Source of the DNA: Bacillus xiapuensis
Lineage (GTDB): Bacteria; Bacillota; Bacilli; Bacillales; Domibacillaceae
Reading direction: 5' to 3'
Length of the DNA stretch: 64,000 nucleotides
NCBI RefSeq assembly: GCF_002797355.1
Contig: NZ_KZ454939.1
Coordinates: 209,233-273,232, forward strand
The translations under genes and the position numbers were made by a program. Shown in pieces: positions 19,789 to 28,944 of this stretch. Every line of letters begins with the position of its first letter. Within the stretch, counting starts at the first letter, position 1. The notes beneath the pieces were generated by a model. It was not told where the DNA came from. It did no database searches and was given only the letters and a program-made list of their open reading frames with translations.

Positions 19789-21042
19789 CACGCCTGTTGA
19801 TTAACCAAATTTAGACAGACTTCTCCTGCTCTGATCAAAATAGTGATACAGAAATAAGACCATTCGATCCCACCACTGTAAGGGTAATGCGCCTGTCAAA
19901 AGCATGCGCTGAAAAGCCACTGACGACAGGTTCGGTTTGGAAATGGAGGATTTTGTCTGTTTATATAACCAATGAAGCAGAACATAGGCAATGAAGGCGG
20001 CGAAAAGCTGATTAAACACCGCATTTTCGGTCGTACCAAATAAAACAGGCACATTTAAATTTTGCTTGATCCAGCGAAAAAAGGTTTCAATGCCCCAGCG
20101 CGCTTTGTACATGTTGGCGATTTCCTCTGCCGACACATGACGTAAGCTGGTCACGACACGAACTTCTCGTCCTTCGTCATCTTTAAAAAACACCACTCGA
20201 TGACGTTTTTCCGAACGAGATTGAACGGAACCAAGTAAACAAGTGATATCGTGCGTCACGTTTGAGTCCTTTTGTGGCAGGCGTTGTAAGGATTTTTTAT
20301 GAGATAACTCTACGTTCTCTTTCATCCGAATCACGAAATCTTGTCCTTCTTCGAGAAAGCGATCAATCCGTTGAATGTTAAAATAGGCACGGTCTTCTAC
20401 TAAAATGAAGCGAGAATCGGCAAGTTGTTCACCTGTTGGTCCATCGTGTGTCAGACCAGTGGATTCAACGACTTTCAAAGGCATTTGTGTCTCCAATGAA
20501 AAACTCACATGAAGCTTGATGCCTGAGCGTTGGCCATGATAAACGGCCCAAGGAAGTCGAGTTTTCCCTACGGTGATCGTGGTGGAATCCACAAGAAGCA
20601 GATGTTTAGGTATCTTCAACGTGCGACGAGTGGCCCGGTTACATTTGCGAACAATTAAATCAAATACGTTCTTCATTAATTCGTAATCAAGCTGACTCAT
20701 CTTTTTTGAAAGAGTGGAATAGTTCACATCGACAAGGCCGGCCGATGAGCTAACGTCCGCACAGTAGCGTAAGCTTTTCCACTCACAAGCAGCCGCCGTC
20801 ACGAGATACTGGATCAATGTTTTCACGTCTAGTTTTCGTGCGGTATCTTCATAACCAACCAGTTCAATCAATGGTTTTAGCTCTTCATCGGAAATAAACT
20901 TTTGAATCAAATTCGGGAACATGGTATTCTGTTTCATAGGGGACACCTCTTCTCGTTTATGTTTGGTGGTACTTACATTTTACAAGAAGGTGTCCCTTTT
21001 TGTCGTCTTTTTATGGAAGATTATGCATAATCAACACGCCTG
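19789..21042 (-). mobile_element. Complete IS4-family insertion sequence
   Basis: A 1254-bp element with 15-bp inverted ends (CACGCCTGTTGATTA at 19789; CAGGCGTGTTGATTA reading inward from 21042; two mismatches). A perfect 9-bp target duplication, GGTTTTTCC, lies at 19780-19788 and 21043-21051. It encodes one intact transposase and appears potentially active. It landed in the stretch between the IS21 remnant and mrsR2, about 70 bases upstream of the mrsR2 start. Confidence 0.92.
19801..20937 (-). CDS. IS4-family transposase
   Basis: A 378-residue DDE transposase with an N-terminal DUF4372-like domain (FPNLIQKFISDEELKPLI). The catalytic Asp residues lie in LLVDSTTITV and ILVEDRAYFN. The IS4 signature Y-2-R-3-E-6-K is exact in YKARWGIETFFRWIK. 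The frame is uninterrupted. I start at ATG 20937 after AGAGGTG; a GTG at 20946 is possible. A degraded relative lies at 28945-29405. Confidence 0.95.
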   Translation of the reverse strand: MKQNTMFPNLIQKFISDEELKPLIELVGYEDTARKLDVKTLIQYLVTAAACEWKSLRYCADVSSSAGLVDVNYSTLSKKMSQLDYELMKNVFDLIVRKCNRATRRTLKIPKHLLLVDSTTITVGKTRLPWAVYHGQRSGIKLHVSFSLETQMPLKVVESTGLTHDGPTGEQLADSRFILVEDRAYFNIQRIDRFLEEGQDFVIRMKENVELSHKKSLQRLPQKDSNVTHDITCLLGSVQSRSEKRHRVVFFKDDEGREVRVVTSLRHVSAEEIANMYKARWGIETFFRWIKQNLNVPVLFGTTENAVFNQLFAAFIAYVLLHWLYKQTKSSISKPNLSSVAFQRMLLTGALPLQWWDRMVLFLYHYFDQSRRSLSKFG

Positions 21043-21116
21043 GGTTTTTCCATCAAAAACCACTTATTTAATGTAGAATAAAGAGGAATAGAATTTGGAA
21101 ATGAGGAGGAAATAAT

Positions 21117-21845
21117 ATGAATGAAGTTACAAGAAAACCTTCTATTTTAATAATTGATGATGATTCACCGATATTAGAATTAATCAAAATTACATTAGAA
21201 AAGGAAGGATTTAGACATATTCTAATGGCCTCTTCTGGCAAAGAAGCTATGCAATTAATACAGCAGTATAATCCTCATATCATTGTGTTAGATGTAATGT
21301 TGCCGGATACAGACGGATTTTCGCTTTGTAACCATATTCGTACTTACACTAATGCTCCAGTCTTATTTCTAACTGCGAAGAATTCTGATCTTGATAAGCT
21401 GCAGGGGTTTAGCTTTGGCGGTGATGATTATATAACTAAACCGTTTAATCCATTAGAAGTAGCTGCAAGAATAAAAGCTCATTTAAAGCGTGCTGGACTT
21501 GTCACATCTGTGGAAGACAAGCCTGCTACCTTCGATTTTGGACACTTTCAAGTTGAGGAAAAGTCAGGAAAACTTATCGTTAATCAAAAACAAGTTGAAT
21601 GTCCAGCACAAGAATTTAAATTATTGCTTTATTTTTGTAATCATCCTAATCAATTAATTAGCAAGCAAAAAATATACCGGGAAGTTTGGGGGGAGTTCTA
21701 TGGTGGAGATAGTACAGTAATGGTTCATATTAGACGTTTAAGAGAAAAGATAGAAGAAGATCCTAGTAACCCCGCTTATCTTAAAACTGTTCGGGGATTA
21801 GGTTATATTTTGGATGTTCCAAATGGAAGAAGAAATTTGTTATGA
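21117..21845 (+). CDS. mrsR2: OmpR-family response regulator, MrsR2-like
   Basis: A 242-residue regulator: a receiver domain with the acidic pair (IIDDDSP), phosphoacceptor Asp in IVLDVMLPDTDGF, Thr in LFLTAKN and Lys in YITKPFNPLE, then a winged helix (from about residue 140) with DSTVMVHIRRLREKIEEDPSNP. All phosphorylation residues are present, unlike MrsR1. It overlaps mrsK2 by 4 bases. In mersacidin producers the R2K2 pair controls the immunity genes FGE. Here the two have been pushed apart by about 2.1 kb of insertion sequences. Confidence 0.93.
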   Translation: MNEVTRKPSILIIDDDSPILELIKITLEKEGFRHILMASSGKEAMQLIQQYNPHIIVLDVMLPDTDGFSLCNHIRTYTNAPVLFLTAKNSDLDKLQGFSFGGDDYITKPFNPLEVAARIKAHLKRAGLVTSVEDKPATFDFGHFQVEEKSGKLIVNQKQVECPAQEFKLLLYFCNHPNQLISKQKIYREVWGEFYGGDSTVMVHIRRLREKIEEDPSNPAYLKTVRGLGYILDVPNGRRNLL

Positions 21846-23248
21846 AGCTAAGAAATCGAATTGCTTTTCATTTTGTTTCCAGATTGTTTTTATTGCTACT
21901 ATGCTGGATTACACTACTATTTCTCTGTATTATAACGTTGAGTATATTTTTCAATCAAAAGCAGGAAAGTACTGCGGTTTCTATTGAAGAAATTGTAAAT
22001 GCAACGAGCAAACAAGGTGAAAAAATAAAAGTAGAAAAGTCCGTTCTTCAATCTATAGCTAATCATGAATTATGGCTTCAAATATTGGATGAAAATGGGC
22101 GAGAACTTTTCTCTACAAATAAACCATCATCTATTCCCAAAAAATATACACCAGGCCTATTGGTGTCTAATTATATGTATCCAGCAAAAAGTGGTTATCA
22201 TTTATCAACATGGTATGACACCATAGACAGCCAACAATTAACATGGGTAATTGGAGAAAAAATAAAGAACAAGAATCCTTTTTTTTTCTGGGCTAACAAC
22301 TTATGGATTTTATTTATGATAATTGCTGGGTGTTTAATAGCTATATATTTTGGAAAACTCTTTGGAGCACCTTTGCTCCACGTTGTTTCTTGGATCGAAA
22401 ATCTCTCTATCGGAATATATAAAGAACCAGTAAACAAAAGGGGAGTTGTCAATAGCCGTTCTAAAAATGGAAGATTAAAGTCAGGCTTTAAAACTTATAA
22501 AGAATTAATGAATGCACTAGAAGATTTGATGAAGGTTCTAAAGAAGAATAAAGAAGACCGAGAAAAACTAGAGAAGACGCGTGAAGAGTGGATGACAGGC
22601 GTCTCTCATGATTTAAAAACTCCTCTGTCTGTGTTAAAAGGATATACATTTCTAATGGCTTCAGAAGTTCATCATTGGGAAATAGATCAAATTCGTTCTT
22701 TTTCTTTAAAGATGCAAAAGAGAATTGATTATATGGAGCATTTGATTGAAGATTTTAATCTTAGCTTTCGTTTAAAAAATGATTCACTTCCTTTCAAAAA
22801 GCATTTAATTAACCTGGTGGAACTCTTAAGAGAGACCACTATCTCACTCACTCAACTCCCGGAAGGGCAAAACATGAAATTTGAGTTTTTTTCAGATGAA
22901 GAATATATAGCAATAGAAGGAGACGAAAATTACCTTAAACGTGCATTTGAAAACATAATTACAAATTGTATTAAGCATAATCCGCCTATGACAAATGTTA
23001 AAATCGCGGTTTTAACTAGTAATAATTTTGTTGAAATACTGATTGAAGATGACGGGATAGGAATGAGCAGAGAGGTATTAGATCGTTTGTTTGACCGTTA
23101 CTACAGAGGTACAAATTCTTCCAACTCAACCGGCACTGGGTTAGGTATGGCTATTTCTAAACAAATCATCCTAGCTCATGATGGAGATATAGAGATAGAG
23201 AGTGAAATTCAAAAAGGAACAAAATTTGTTATTAGATTTTCTAATTAA
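21842..23248 (+). CDS. mrsK2: Sensor histidine kinase, MrsK2-like
   Basis: A 468-residue kinase with two membrane helices (about residues 11-36 and 150-172) framing a roughly 110-residue extracellular domain. A coiled linker follows, then the H box EWMTGVSHDLKTPLSVLKGY and ATPase boxes N (NIITNCIKHNP), G1 (EDDGIGM) and G2 (GTGLGMA). It likely senses the lantibiotic or membrane stress and phosphorylates MrsR2. The start overlaps the mrsR2 stop. It is the last gene of the cluster on this side; the next frame starts only 5 bases later and is foreign to it. Confidence 0.92.
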   Translation: MKLRNRIAFHFVSRLFLLLLCWITLLFLCIITLSIFFNQKQESTAVSIEEIVNATSKQGEKIKVEKSVLQSIANHELWLQILDENGRELFSTNKPSSIPKKYTPGLLVSNYMYPAKSGYHLSTWYDTIDSQQLTWVIGEKIKNKNPFFFWANNLWILFMIIAGCLIAIYFGKLFGAPLLHVVSWIENLSIGIYKEPVNKRGVVNSRSKNGRLKSGFKTYKELMNALEDLMKVLKKNKEDREKLEKTREEWMTGVSHDLKTPLSVLKGYTFLMASEVHHWEIDQIRSFSLKMQKRIDYMEHLIEDFNLSFRLKNDSLPFKKHLINLVELLRETTISLTQLPEGQNMKFEFFSDEEYIAIEGDENYLKRAFENIITNCIKHNPPMTNVKIAVLTSNNFVEILIEDDGIGMSREVLDRLFDRYYRGTNSSNSTGTGLGMAISKQIILAHDGDIEIESEIQKGTKFVIRFSN

Positions 23249-23253
23249 TAAGT

Positions 23254-23598
23254 ATGATGAACTCTTATTCAGAATTTATGTATGACACGATCGACAAGAA
23301 AAACGAAGTGCTGATTACGCTGCCAAGTTTATTTAAAGATGACAGCTATATCCGCCTCATTAGCCAGAACATCAAGAAACAGATGAAGCAGCAAATGGAA
23401 GCTGATCCGCAAAAAATATATTGGGACGATGCCCAGGCCGTTGATAAAAATCAACCCTTTTACATTAGTGATAAAGGCAAGCCGGTGCTTGTGTTTACTA
23501 AATACGAGGTCGCTCCCGGAGTCATGGGAGTTTGTGAATTTACGGTACCGACCGATGTGATTGAGGATGCATTGGTAAGCAAGCAATATATCAAGTAG
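23254..23598 (+). pseudogene. Truncated DUF3298/RsiV-type C-terminal domain
   Basis: The 114-residue frame resembles the C-terminal half of DUF3298 proteins such as the anti-sigma factor RsiV (SLFKDDSYIRLISQNIKKQMKQQ, then FYISDKGKPVLVFTKYEVAPGVMGVCEFTVP). It has no membrane anchor, no N-terminal DUF4163 part and no ribosome site. Base composition becomes visibly more G+C-rich exactly here. I read it as the surviving end of a chromosomal gene cut by arrival of the lantibiotic island. Confidence 0.7.
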
Positions 23599-23732
23599 GA
23601 ATGAAGGTATAGAAACAGGCAACGGATTGGTTGGCTTTCGGATACTTATGTTTAGCCGCAGTTCGTTTTTGGAAAAGCATATCAGGTGATGTGCCGTTTG
23701 TTTCTTTTAATTGCTGGGATTAGGATGTAACA

Positions 23733-23779
23733 TTGATTATTACTAACACCTACAGGTGACAGGTGTTAGTAATAATCAA
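23733..23779. repeat. Perfect 19-bp inverted repeat
   Basis: TTGATTATTACTAACACCT (23733-23751) and its exact reverse complement (23761-23779) with a 9-base spacer. It is much longer than a typical terminator stem and has no T-run. It lies downstream of a plasmid-like gene fragment, so a protein-binding or plasmid control site is possible. Confidence 0.7.
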
Positions 23780-23782
23780 TAA

Positions 23783-23809
23783 AACTAAAAGGCAATTCGC
23801 CTTTTAGTT
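23783..23809 (-). terminator. Terminator after the ribbon-helix-helix gene fragment
   Basis: An 11-bp stem AACTAAAAGGC/GCCTTTTAGTT with a 5-base loop, followed on the minus strand by TTTATT. It lies 8 bases after the stop of the minus-strand fragment at 23818. Confidence 0.65.
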
Positions 23810-23817
23810 CAGTTTTT

Positions 23818-24117
23818 CTAATTCTTTTTTACCTTTTCCTTGAGCTTTCTTTCTTGCTCTTTGGCGAAGTGCAAGGTCTCCAACCTATCCGTACAAGGGG
23901 CGAGACCGTTTCGGATCAGCCCGTTTAAAAAGCGTGTTTTCCATACTTTTCCGGGTGCCTTTGCCAGGAGATCCATTGCTTCTTTTAGCTCTTTTTCGAT
24001 ATAGACCGTGTGTGAAACATGGGTCTCGGTTACTTTTTTCTTGTTCAGTTTTTCTTTTTCCTCAGATTTGAGGCTTTGAATGAACTCGTCAAATGTGCCG
24101 TTTGTTTTGATTCTTGC
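23818..24117 (-). pseudogene. Plasmid-like ribbon-helix-helix protein fragment
   Basis: An open frame of 99 codons on the minus strand with no usable start and a stop directly upstream (24118-24120). The C-terminal part has a ribbon-helix-helix look: HTVYIEKELKEAMDLLAKAP, GKVWKTRFLNGLIRNGL, then a charged tail. Such proteins act in plasmid partition or copy control. The IS3 element begins about 35 bases upstream and probably displaced the real start. I do not recognise the exact family. Confidence 0.5.
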
Positions 24118-24151
24118 TCATCTTGGTTTAAATTCATTTGTTCAACAAAAG

Positions 24152-25103
24152 TGATACTACGTCAAGAAAATAGACACAGATTTTTCTACCGCGCTTCCGC
24201 TTGAAATTGTAGAAGAACTCGATGTATTCAAACAGAGATTTCCTCGCTTCTTCCCGTGTTATATACTTTGTTTGATAAACTAGCTCACGCTTAAGAATAC
24301 CGTGAAAGGATTCAATGCAAGCATTGTCGTAACCGTTTCCTTTTCCTGGATTTTGATGATTAAAAGCCATCTTTAATGCTGAGATAACCAATTCCCTTGT
24401 CATAGTCTTATCCATTGACCAGCCTACTATTTTACGAGAATATAAGTCCATTACGGTCGCCAAATACAACCAGCCCTCATTGGTCGGAATATAAGTGATA
24501 TCCGTTACCCAATATTGGTTTGGTTTGCTTGCATTAAACTGTCGATTTAAGACGTTTTCATTTACCGGGAGACTTTATGTTCACTTACTTTTACACCACG
24601 TTTTTTCAGGGTTTTAGCAATTAAAACACTACCGTACCGTTGCTTAAATTCTAAATGGGTCTGAAGAATGTCTTGTGATCATTTCTAATGCTGTTTCTGC
24701 CGGTCACTCTTCGGTATGTTCACCCATTTGAAGTAACTGCTTTTAGAAACTCCCAAGACTTTGCACAACTCCTCCACTCGGAATCGGGAGTGACTTTCAT
24801 GAATGAATTCCTATTTTACCGAGGGTTTTTCGCGAAGCAGTGCATCGCCTTTTTTAAGATTTCATTCTCCTCTTTAAGATCACGAATTTCCTTCTAAAGA
24901 GCTCTTCATTCAGCTGCTTCTGAGGAAAATGATTGTACCGCTATAATTTCTGGTTTTCCGCCATGCTTCTTTACCCAAGCATGTAAAGTATTCTCATTTA
25001 CGCCCACTTCTCTAGCTACTTGAGCTAGAGGCTTATTGTTTTCACGGATATACTTTACGGTTTCGATTTTAAATGCCTCTTCGAATCGTCTGCCTTTTGC
25101 CAT
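24152..25103 (-). pseudogene. IS3-family transposase OrfA/OrfB, inactivated
   Basis: OrfA (24906-25103) keeps its HTH (FEEAFKIETVKYIRENNKPLAQVAREVG) but stops after 65 residues. OrfB is broken at several points between 24470 and 24900. Its last piece begins MYLATVMDLYSRKIVGWSMD, holding one catalytic Asp. It then jumps from NPGKG straight to NGYDNACIESFHGILKRE, deleting about 25 residues that include the second catalytic Asp (the HSDRGSQY block). It cannot be active. Confidence 0.85.
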
Positions 25104-25172
25104 ACAGACACACCCCGTTATAGTTGATATATTTAGTATAACAATTTGTGTCTACTATTTAGTCTAGCATCA
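24152..25172 (-). mobile_element. Decayed IS3-family element
   Basis: The ends share an imperfect inverted repeat: TGATACTACG then TAGACACA from 24152, and TGATGCTAGA then TAGACACA reading inward from 25172. Inside are OrfA and pieces of OrfB on the minus strand. At 1021 bp it is shorter than usual because of deletions. A fragment of the same end occurs at 29780-29816. I see no target duplication. Confidence 0.75.
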
Positions 25173-25235
25173 TATTTTCCTAAAACCGAATGCGTGATTG
25201 CTTCGTCTAATTAATAGGAGGTTAGGAGGGATAGC

Positions 25236-25790
25236 TTGGAAGAAGTATTTAAAGAGACATTTCTCGCAGAAGATCATCAATTACTGTTTGACCAAATTAT
25301 GACGGAATACGGTCAAGATGTATTAGAGCTCGTTTACTCTTATGTCAAGAATAAAACAGATGCAGAAGATTTAACGCAAGAGATCTTTGTGAAATGTTAT
25401 CAATCGTTAAATAGCTTTGATAGAAGGTCAACAATGAAAACGTGGCTGTGGCGTATTGCTATTAATCACTGTAAAGATTATTTAAAAAGCTGGCATGTCC
25501 GTAAAGTACAGGCTGGATATACAGATGAATGGTCTGGTGCTTCTACAAACGATTATGTAGAACGGGAAGTCATTCAAAAAGATGAGCGGCAAAGGGTTAT
25601 GGAAGCAACATTAGGATTGCCCATTCAATATAGAGAGCTCATTTACTTGCATTATTATGAGGAGCTGACTATTAAAGAGATAAGTGAAATCATTAACGTC
25701 AATCAAAATACAATCAAGACGAGACTTAAACGCGCGAAAGAACTGCTACAAGGCGCATTAAGGAGAAGTGAAACATGGAAGAACAGTTGA
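25236..25790 (+). CDS. ECF-type sigma-70 family RNA polymerase sigma factor
   Basis: A 184-residue sigma factor with region 2 (about residues 18-85: LVYSYVKNKTDAEDLTQEIFVKCY, RRSTMKTWLWRIAINHCKDYLK) and region 4 (about 125-175: LPIQYRELIYLHYYEELTIKEISEIINVNQNTIKTRLKRAKELL). The start is a TTG 5 bases after GGAGGG. It overlaps the next gene by 16 bases and forms an operon with a PadR-like protein and a SEDS protein. No classic membrane anti-sigma gene is adjacent, so the PadR-like neighbour may do that job. Confidence 0.92.
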   Translation: MEEVFKETFLAEDHQLLFDQIMTEYGQDVLELVYSYVKNKTDAEDLTQEIFVKCYQSLNSFDRRSTMKTWLWRIAINHCKDYLKSWHVRKVQAGYTDEWSGASTNDYVEREVIQKDERQRVMEATLGLPIQYRELIYLHYYEELTIKEISEIINVNQNTIKTRLKRAKELLQGALRRSETWKNS

Positions 25791-26191
25791 AAAAGTTGAA
25801 AAAGTCCCAGCAACGAGAGTTATTTCATGAGTTGAAGTTTACGGAGGAGCTTCGGCAAAGCATTCATCGAGCCATTCAAACAGAAAAAGATGAGGACATT
25901 CTGCTAGCAATTCTGCAATTGCTTGTTCAAGAAAAAACAGGTTTCGAATTACTTAATCATTTACGTGGCAGAGGCATCAAAAGGTTTGATGAAAACGAAG
26001 GATTTCTTTATACCTTCTTGCATTCACTGGAACAAAAAAGATACATCTCCTCACAATGGGATAAAGAGCAAAACAAGAAGTATAGCCTAAGCTCAAAAGG
26101 ACGAAAGTTATTAAATAAAGCGGAAACGGAAGCAAACTTCAAGGTAACAGCTCTGGAAGAAGTGTTAAAAGGATGGATACTGTATGAATGA
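25775..26191 (+). CDS. PadR-like winged-helix protein with N-terminal extension
   Basis: A 138-residue protein. The first 35 residues (EEQLKKLKKSQQRELFHELKFTEELRQSIHRAI) form a charged helical segment reminiscent of the sigma-binding end of anti-sigma factors. The rest is a PadR-type winged helix (DILLAILQLLVQEKTGFELLNHLRGRGIKRFDENEGFLYTFLHSLEQKRYI, then KKYSLSSKGRKLL). It overlaps both neighbours, indicating translational coupling. It could control its own operon or the sigma factor; the anti-sigma idea is inference. Confidence 0.7.
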   Translation: MEEQLKKLKKSQQRELFHELKFTEELRQSIHRAIQTEKDEDILLAILQLLVQEKTGFELLNHLRGRGIKRFDENEGFLYTFLHSLEQKRYISSQWDKEQNKKYSLSSKGRKLLNKAETEANFKVTALEEVLKGWILYE

Positions 26192-27449
26192 AAAAAACTC
26201 GTTTCTGCAACAGATGAAAAGGCATATTCGTTCAAAGGAAGCCCAACAATATGTCGCATTAGAGCTGGATCAGCATATAGAAAGCATGATAAAAAAGCTG
26301 CTAAATCAAGGGAGGTCAAGAGAAGAGGCGGAAAAAGAGGTCGTTCGGCAAATGGGGGATCCGAGGACATTAGGGGTGGAGATGAATAAGCTCCATAAGC
26401 CAAAAGTGGAATGGGGCTTGCTGGCGTTCTTTGTAACCGCTGCTGGACTTGGATTTTTGCCGCTTATGTTGCTTTTAGATATGGAAGGCTTTATAGCGAC
26501 AAAAGCTATATATGTTTTGTTAGGCATGGTTTTGATGACGGCTTGTATGTTCTTTGATTATCGGAAATTACAAAAGTATGGATGGTGGTTTTACGGGGTT
26601 GGGACAACCCTATTATATTTTGTATTTGTTCAAGGGTGGCCTCATGGGCCGTTTACCGTAAATGGAGCTGTCTACTTAGTGTTAGGACCAGTTTCTACGG
26701 ACTCAACGATCATACTGCCATTCTACTTTTTAGCATGGGCTAGTTTTTTAAATCAATCCCTACCAAAATGGAAACTGATCATGTTATTTATCCTTCCATT
26801 TATATTATTTGTTGAAGCTGTAGGCAATAGCAACGCCGTGATGTATATGGTAATGGTCATGGTGATGTATGGCTGGTCGATTCGTCATAATAGAAAAAAC
26901 ATGTTCAAATTTATATTTGTCACCCCATTCATAGCAGCGGGGAGTTTATTAGCGATGTTGTCCATGACAGATCTTTATCAAAGAACAATAGTTCAGGCCC
27001 TATTACATCCAAAGCAATATATGGATTCAGATTACAATATGTTATTAATCAGCAAGCTTCTTAAAGAAGCCGGCTGGCTTGGGCAGCCAATTCCAACAGC
27101 TAATGCTTTTGTTCAAGAGGCACATACTGATTTGGTGTTAGTGACGGTAATTTATGGATTAGGCTGGGCTTTTTTTCTGTTTCTTCTCTTTGTGCTTGCT
27201 GGTTTTGCGGTTAGGATGTTGTGGATCACAGGAAAAATTAAAGATTCTTTTGGGCAATTATTAGTTATTGGCGGTGGAATGCTTTATGCCGTGCCGCTTC
27301 TTTATAATCTGTTAATGATTGCCGGCTGGCTGCCAATAATTAAAATGCCGGTTCCATTTATCAGCTATGGAAATACCGTAATCTTACTTTACTCGTTAGT
27401 AGTCGGTATTATGCTAAGTGTGTTTCGCCGAAAAAGTTTCGCTATTTAA
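26184..27449 (+). CDS. SEDS family (FtsW/RodA/SpoVE) protein with cytoplasmic prefix
   Basis: A 421-residue membrane protein. Residues 1-70 are a soluble helical prefix (QYVALELDQHIESMIKKLLNQGRSREEAEKEVVRQMGDP), followed by about ten membrane spans. SEDS marks include the extracytoplasmic block FVQEAHTDLVLVTVIYGLG and the C-terminal MPVPFISYGNTVILLYSL, matching the family's PFISYGG. SEDS proteins polymerise glycan strands from lipid II. The coupling with a dedicated sigma factor suggests a stress-induced wall polymerase. Gly-Gly in the last motif is Gly-Asn here. Confidence 0.85.
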   Translation: MNEKNSFLQQMKRHIRSKEAQQYVALELDQHIESMIKKLLNQGRSREEAEKEVVRQMGDPRTLGVEMNKLHKPKVEWGLLAFFVTAAGLGFLPLMLLLDMEGFIATKAIYVLLGMVLMTACMFFDYRKLQKYGWWFYGVGTTLLYFVFVQGWPHGPFTVNGAVYLVLGPVSTDSTIILPFYFLAWASFLNQSLPKWKLIMLFILPFILFVEAVGNSNAVMYMVMVMVMYGWSIRHNRKNMFKFIFVTPFIAAGSLLAMLSMTDLYQRTIVQALLHPKQYMDSDYNMLLISKLLKEAGWLGQPIPTANAFVQEAHTDLVLVTVIYGLGWAFFLFLLFVLAGFAVRMLWITGKIKDSFGQLLVIGGGMLYAVPLLYNLLMIAGWLPIIKMPVPFISYGNTVILLYSLVVGIMLSVFRRKSFAI

Positions 27450-27746
27450 AAGAGCTGTGAAGATTGAAGAACGCATATTTAACGGCGATTTCGTGCGCTT
27501 TTTAGTTAATCAATTGGACAGCTGTTTGCACCGTTCGTCTGACAGTCTGTGCCGTTAATGTTTGTTTCATGCTACCAGATATGATTTGAAAATGGGGATT
27601 AGCCAGGGAATGCTTAAGTTTCCTTGACTCTCCCCACCTTACAATACTACATACTGAACAATTAAATAATACTGCCAAAAGAAAGCAAAAAATGATCGGA
27701 TGGCAGCTGTCATACTTGTTAAGATGGGATCAAGGGAGTGGATAGC

Positions 27747-28604
27747 ATGGCTTGGATAGAATCATTGCAGAGGGCGATTAATTACATGGAGGAGAATTTG
27801 TTAGAGGATATTACAATGGATGATATTTCTAGAATGGCGAATTCCTCAGGCTTTCACTTTCAGCGTACGTTTTCTCTTTTGACGGGTATTTCCGTCGGTG
27901 AATACCTCAGGCGCAGACGGCTTACGCTGGCAGCCGATGAGCTTTGCAGGACCAATGCAAAAATCATCGATATTGCACTGAAATATGGTTATGGCACTCC
28001 CGAAGCATTCACAAAAGCTTTTCGCAGGCAACACGGCATTTCCCCAAGGGAAGCAAGGAAGCTAGCCGGAAAGCTAAAATCCTATAACCGCCTGACGATT
28101 CAGGTGAGATTGAAAGGGGCAGACCCAATGCAATACAAAGTGGAAAACAAAGAAAGTTTTGAAGTAATTGGTATCAAACAGACATTTTCCTATGTAAACA
28201 GCGAGAATCTGATCGGTATTCCTGAAATGTGGAAAAAAGCAAACAAGGATGGAACTTCCGGCACACTCATCAGTAAAAATAATGGTCCGGTTAAAGGCAT
28301 TTTAGGTGTTTGCGTGGATAAGAACAGTGAGGGAAAACAGATGGATTACTGGATCGCCTCAGCTTCTAATGAGAAGGCTTCTGAAAAATTGTCAAAGCTA
28401 GAAATTCCTGCCTCCAAATGGGTAATCTTTGAAGTTCATGGGGCAATGCCGGATGCAATGCAAAGCGCCTGGAAGAAAATTATTTCGGAATGGTTCCCTT
28501 CAAGCGGTTATGAGCACGCTGGAACGCCCGATCTCGAAGTATATACATTCGGCGACATATCTTCTTCCGATTATTATTCGGAAATATGGATTCCAGTTAA
28601 ATAA
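27747..28604 (+). CDS. AraC-family regulator with GyrI-like effector domain
   Basis: A 285-residue regulator. The N-terminal AraC domain has two HTH motifs (EDITMDDISRMANSSGFHFQRTFSLLTG and IIDIALKYGYGTPEAFTKAFRRQHGISPREAR). Residues from about 130 form a GyrI-like/effector-binding domain (YKVENKESFEVIGIK ... YWIASASNEKASEKLSKLEIPASKWVIFEVHG). Such proteins often sense cationic or amphipathic drugs. The start at ATG 27747 fits GGGAG; a GTG lies 9 bases upstream. No adjacent target gene is evident. The 288 bases before it show only A+T-rich sequence. Confidence 0.9.
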   Translation: MAWIESLQRAINYMEENLLEDITMDDISRMANSSGFHFQRTFSLLTGISVGEYLRRRRLTLAADELCRTNAKIIDIALKYGYGTPEAFTKAFRRQHGISPREARKLAGKLKSYNRLTIQVRLKGADPMQYKVENKESFEVIGIKQTFSYVNSENLIGIPEMWKKANKDGTSGTLISKNNGPVKGILGVCVDKNSEGKQMDYWIASASNEKASEKLSKLEIPASKWVIFEVHGAMPDAMQSAWKKIISEWFPSSGYEHAGTPDLEVYTFGDISSSDYYSEIWIPVK

Positions 28605-28625
28605 TCCTTCCTACGATTTTTCCCG

Positions 28626-28655
28626 CCGCCGTAAATACCGTTCGGTATACGGCGG
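28626..28655 (+). terminator. Hairpin after the AraC-family gene
   Basis: A G+C-rich stem, CCGCCGTA plus ATACCG paired with CGGTAT plus ACGGCGG, with one bulged A and a 2-base loop, 21 bases after the stop. The T-run is poor (TTCCTTC). Confidence 0.6.
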
Positions 28656-28944
28656 TTCCTTCAAAAACAAGGTAAGCCCCAATCAAACCGCGCATATCAA
28701 TCCATAGCACTTCCTCATATGATTCATATATCAACTGAAGGAGGTGCTTTTCATAGGCTACAAAAAACATTGATCATCGTTCCCGTCCAATTACATCCCC
28801 TATCGAACACCAGCCTTTCAACTGTTACTGCCAATTCTTCCGGTCTTAGCGCCATCAAACTAGCAAATGCCGAAATCATCTTCTAAAACGGCATAGAGGA
28901 GCGCATCATCCAACCGATGAGACATGATAATACTAGTGTAAAAT

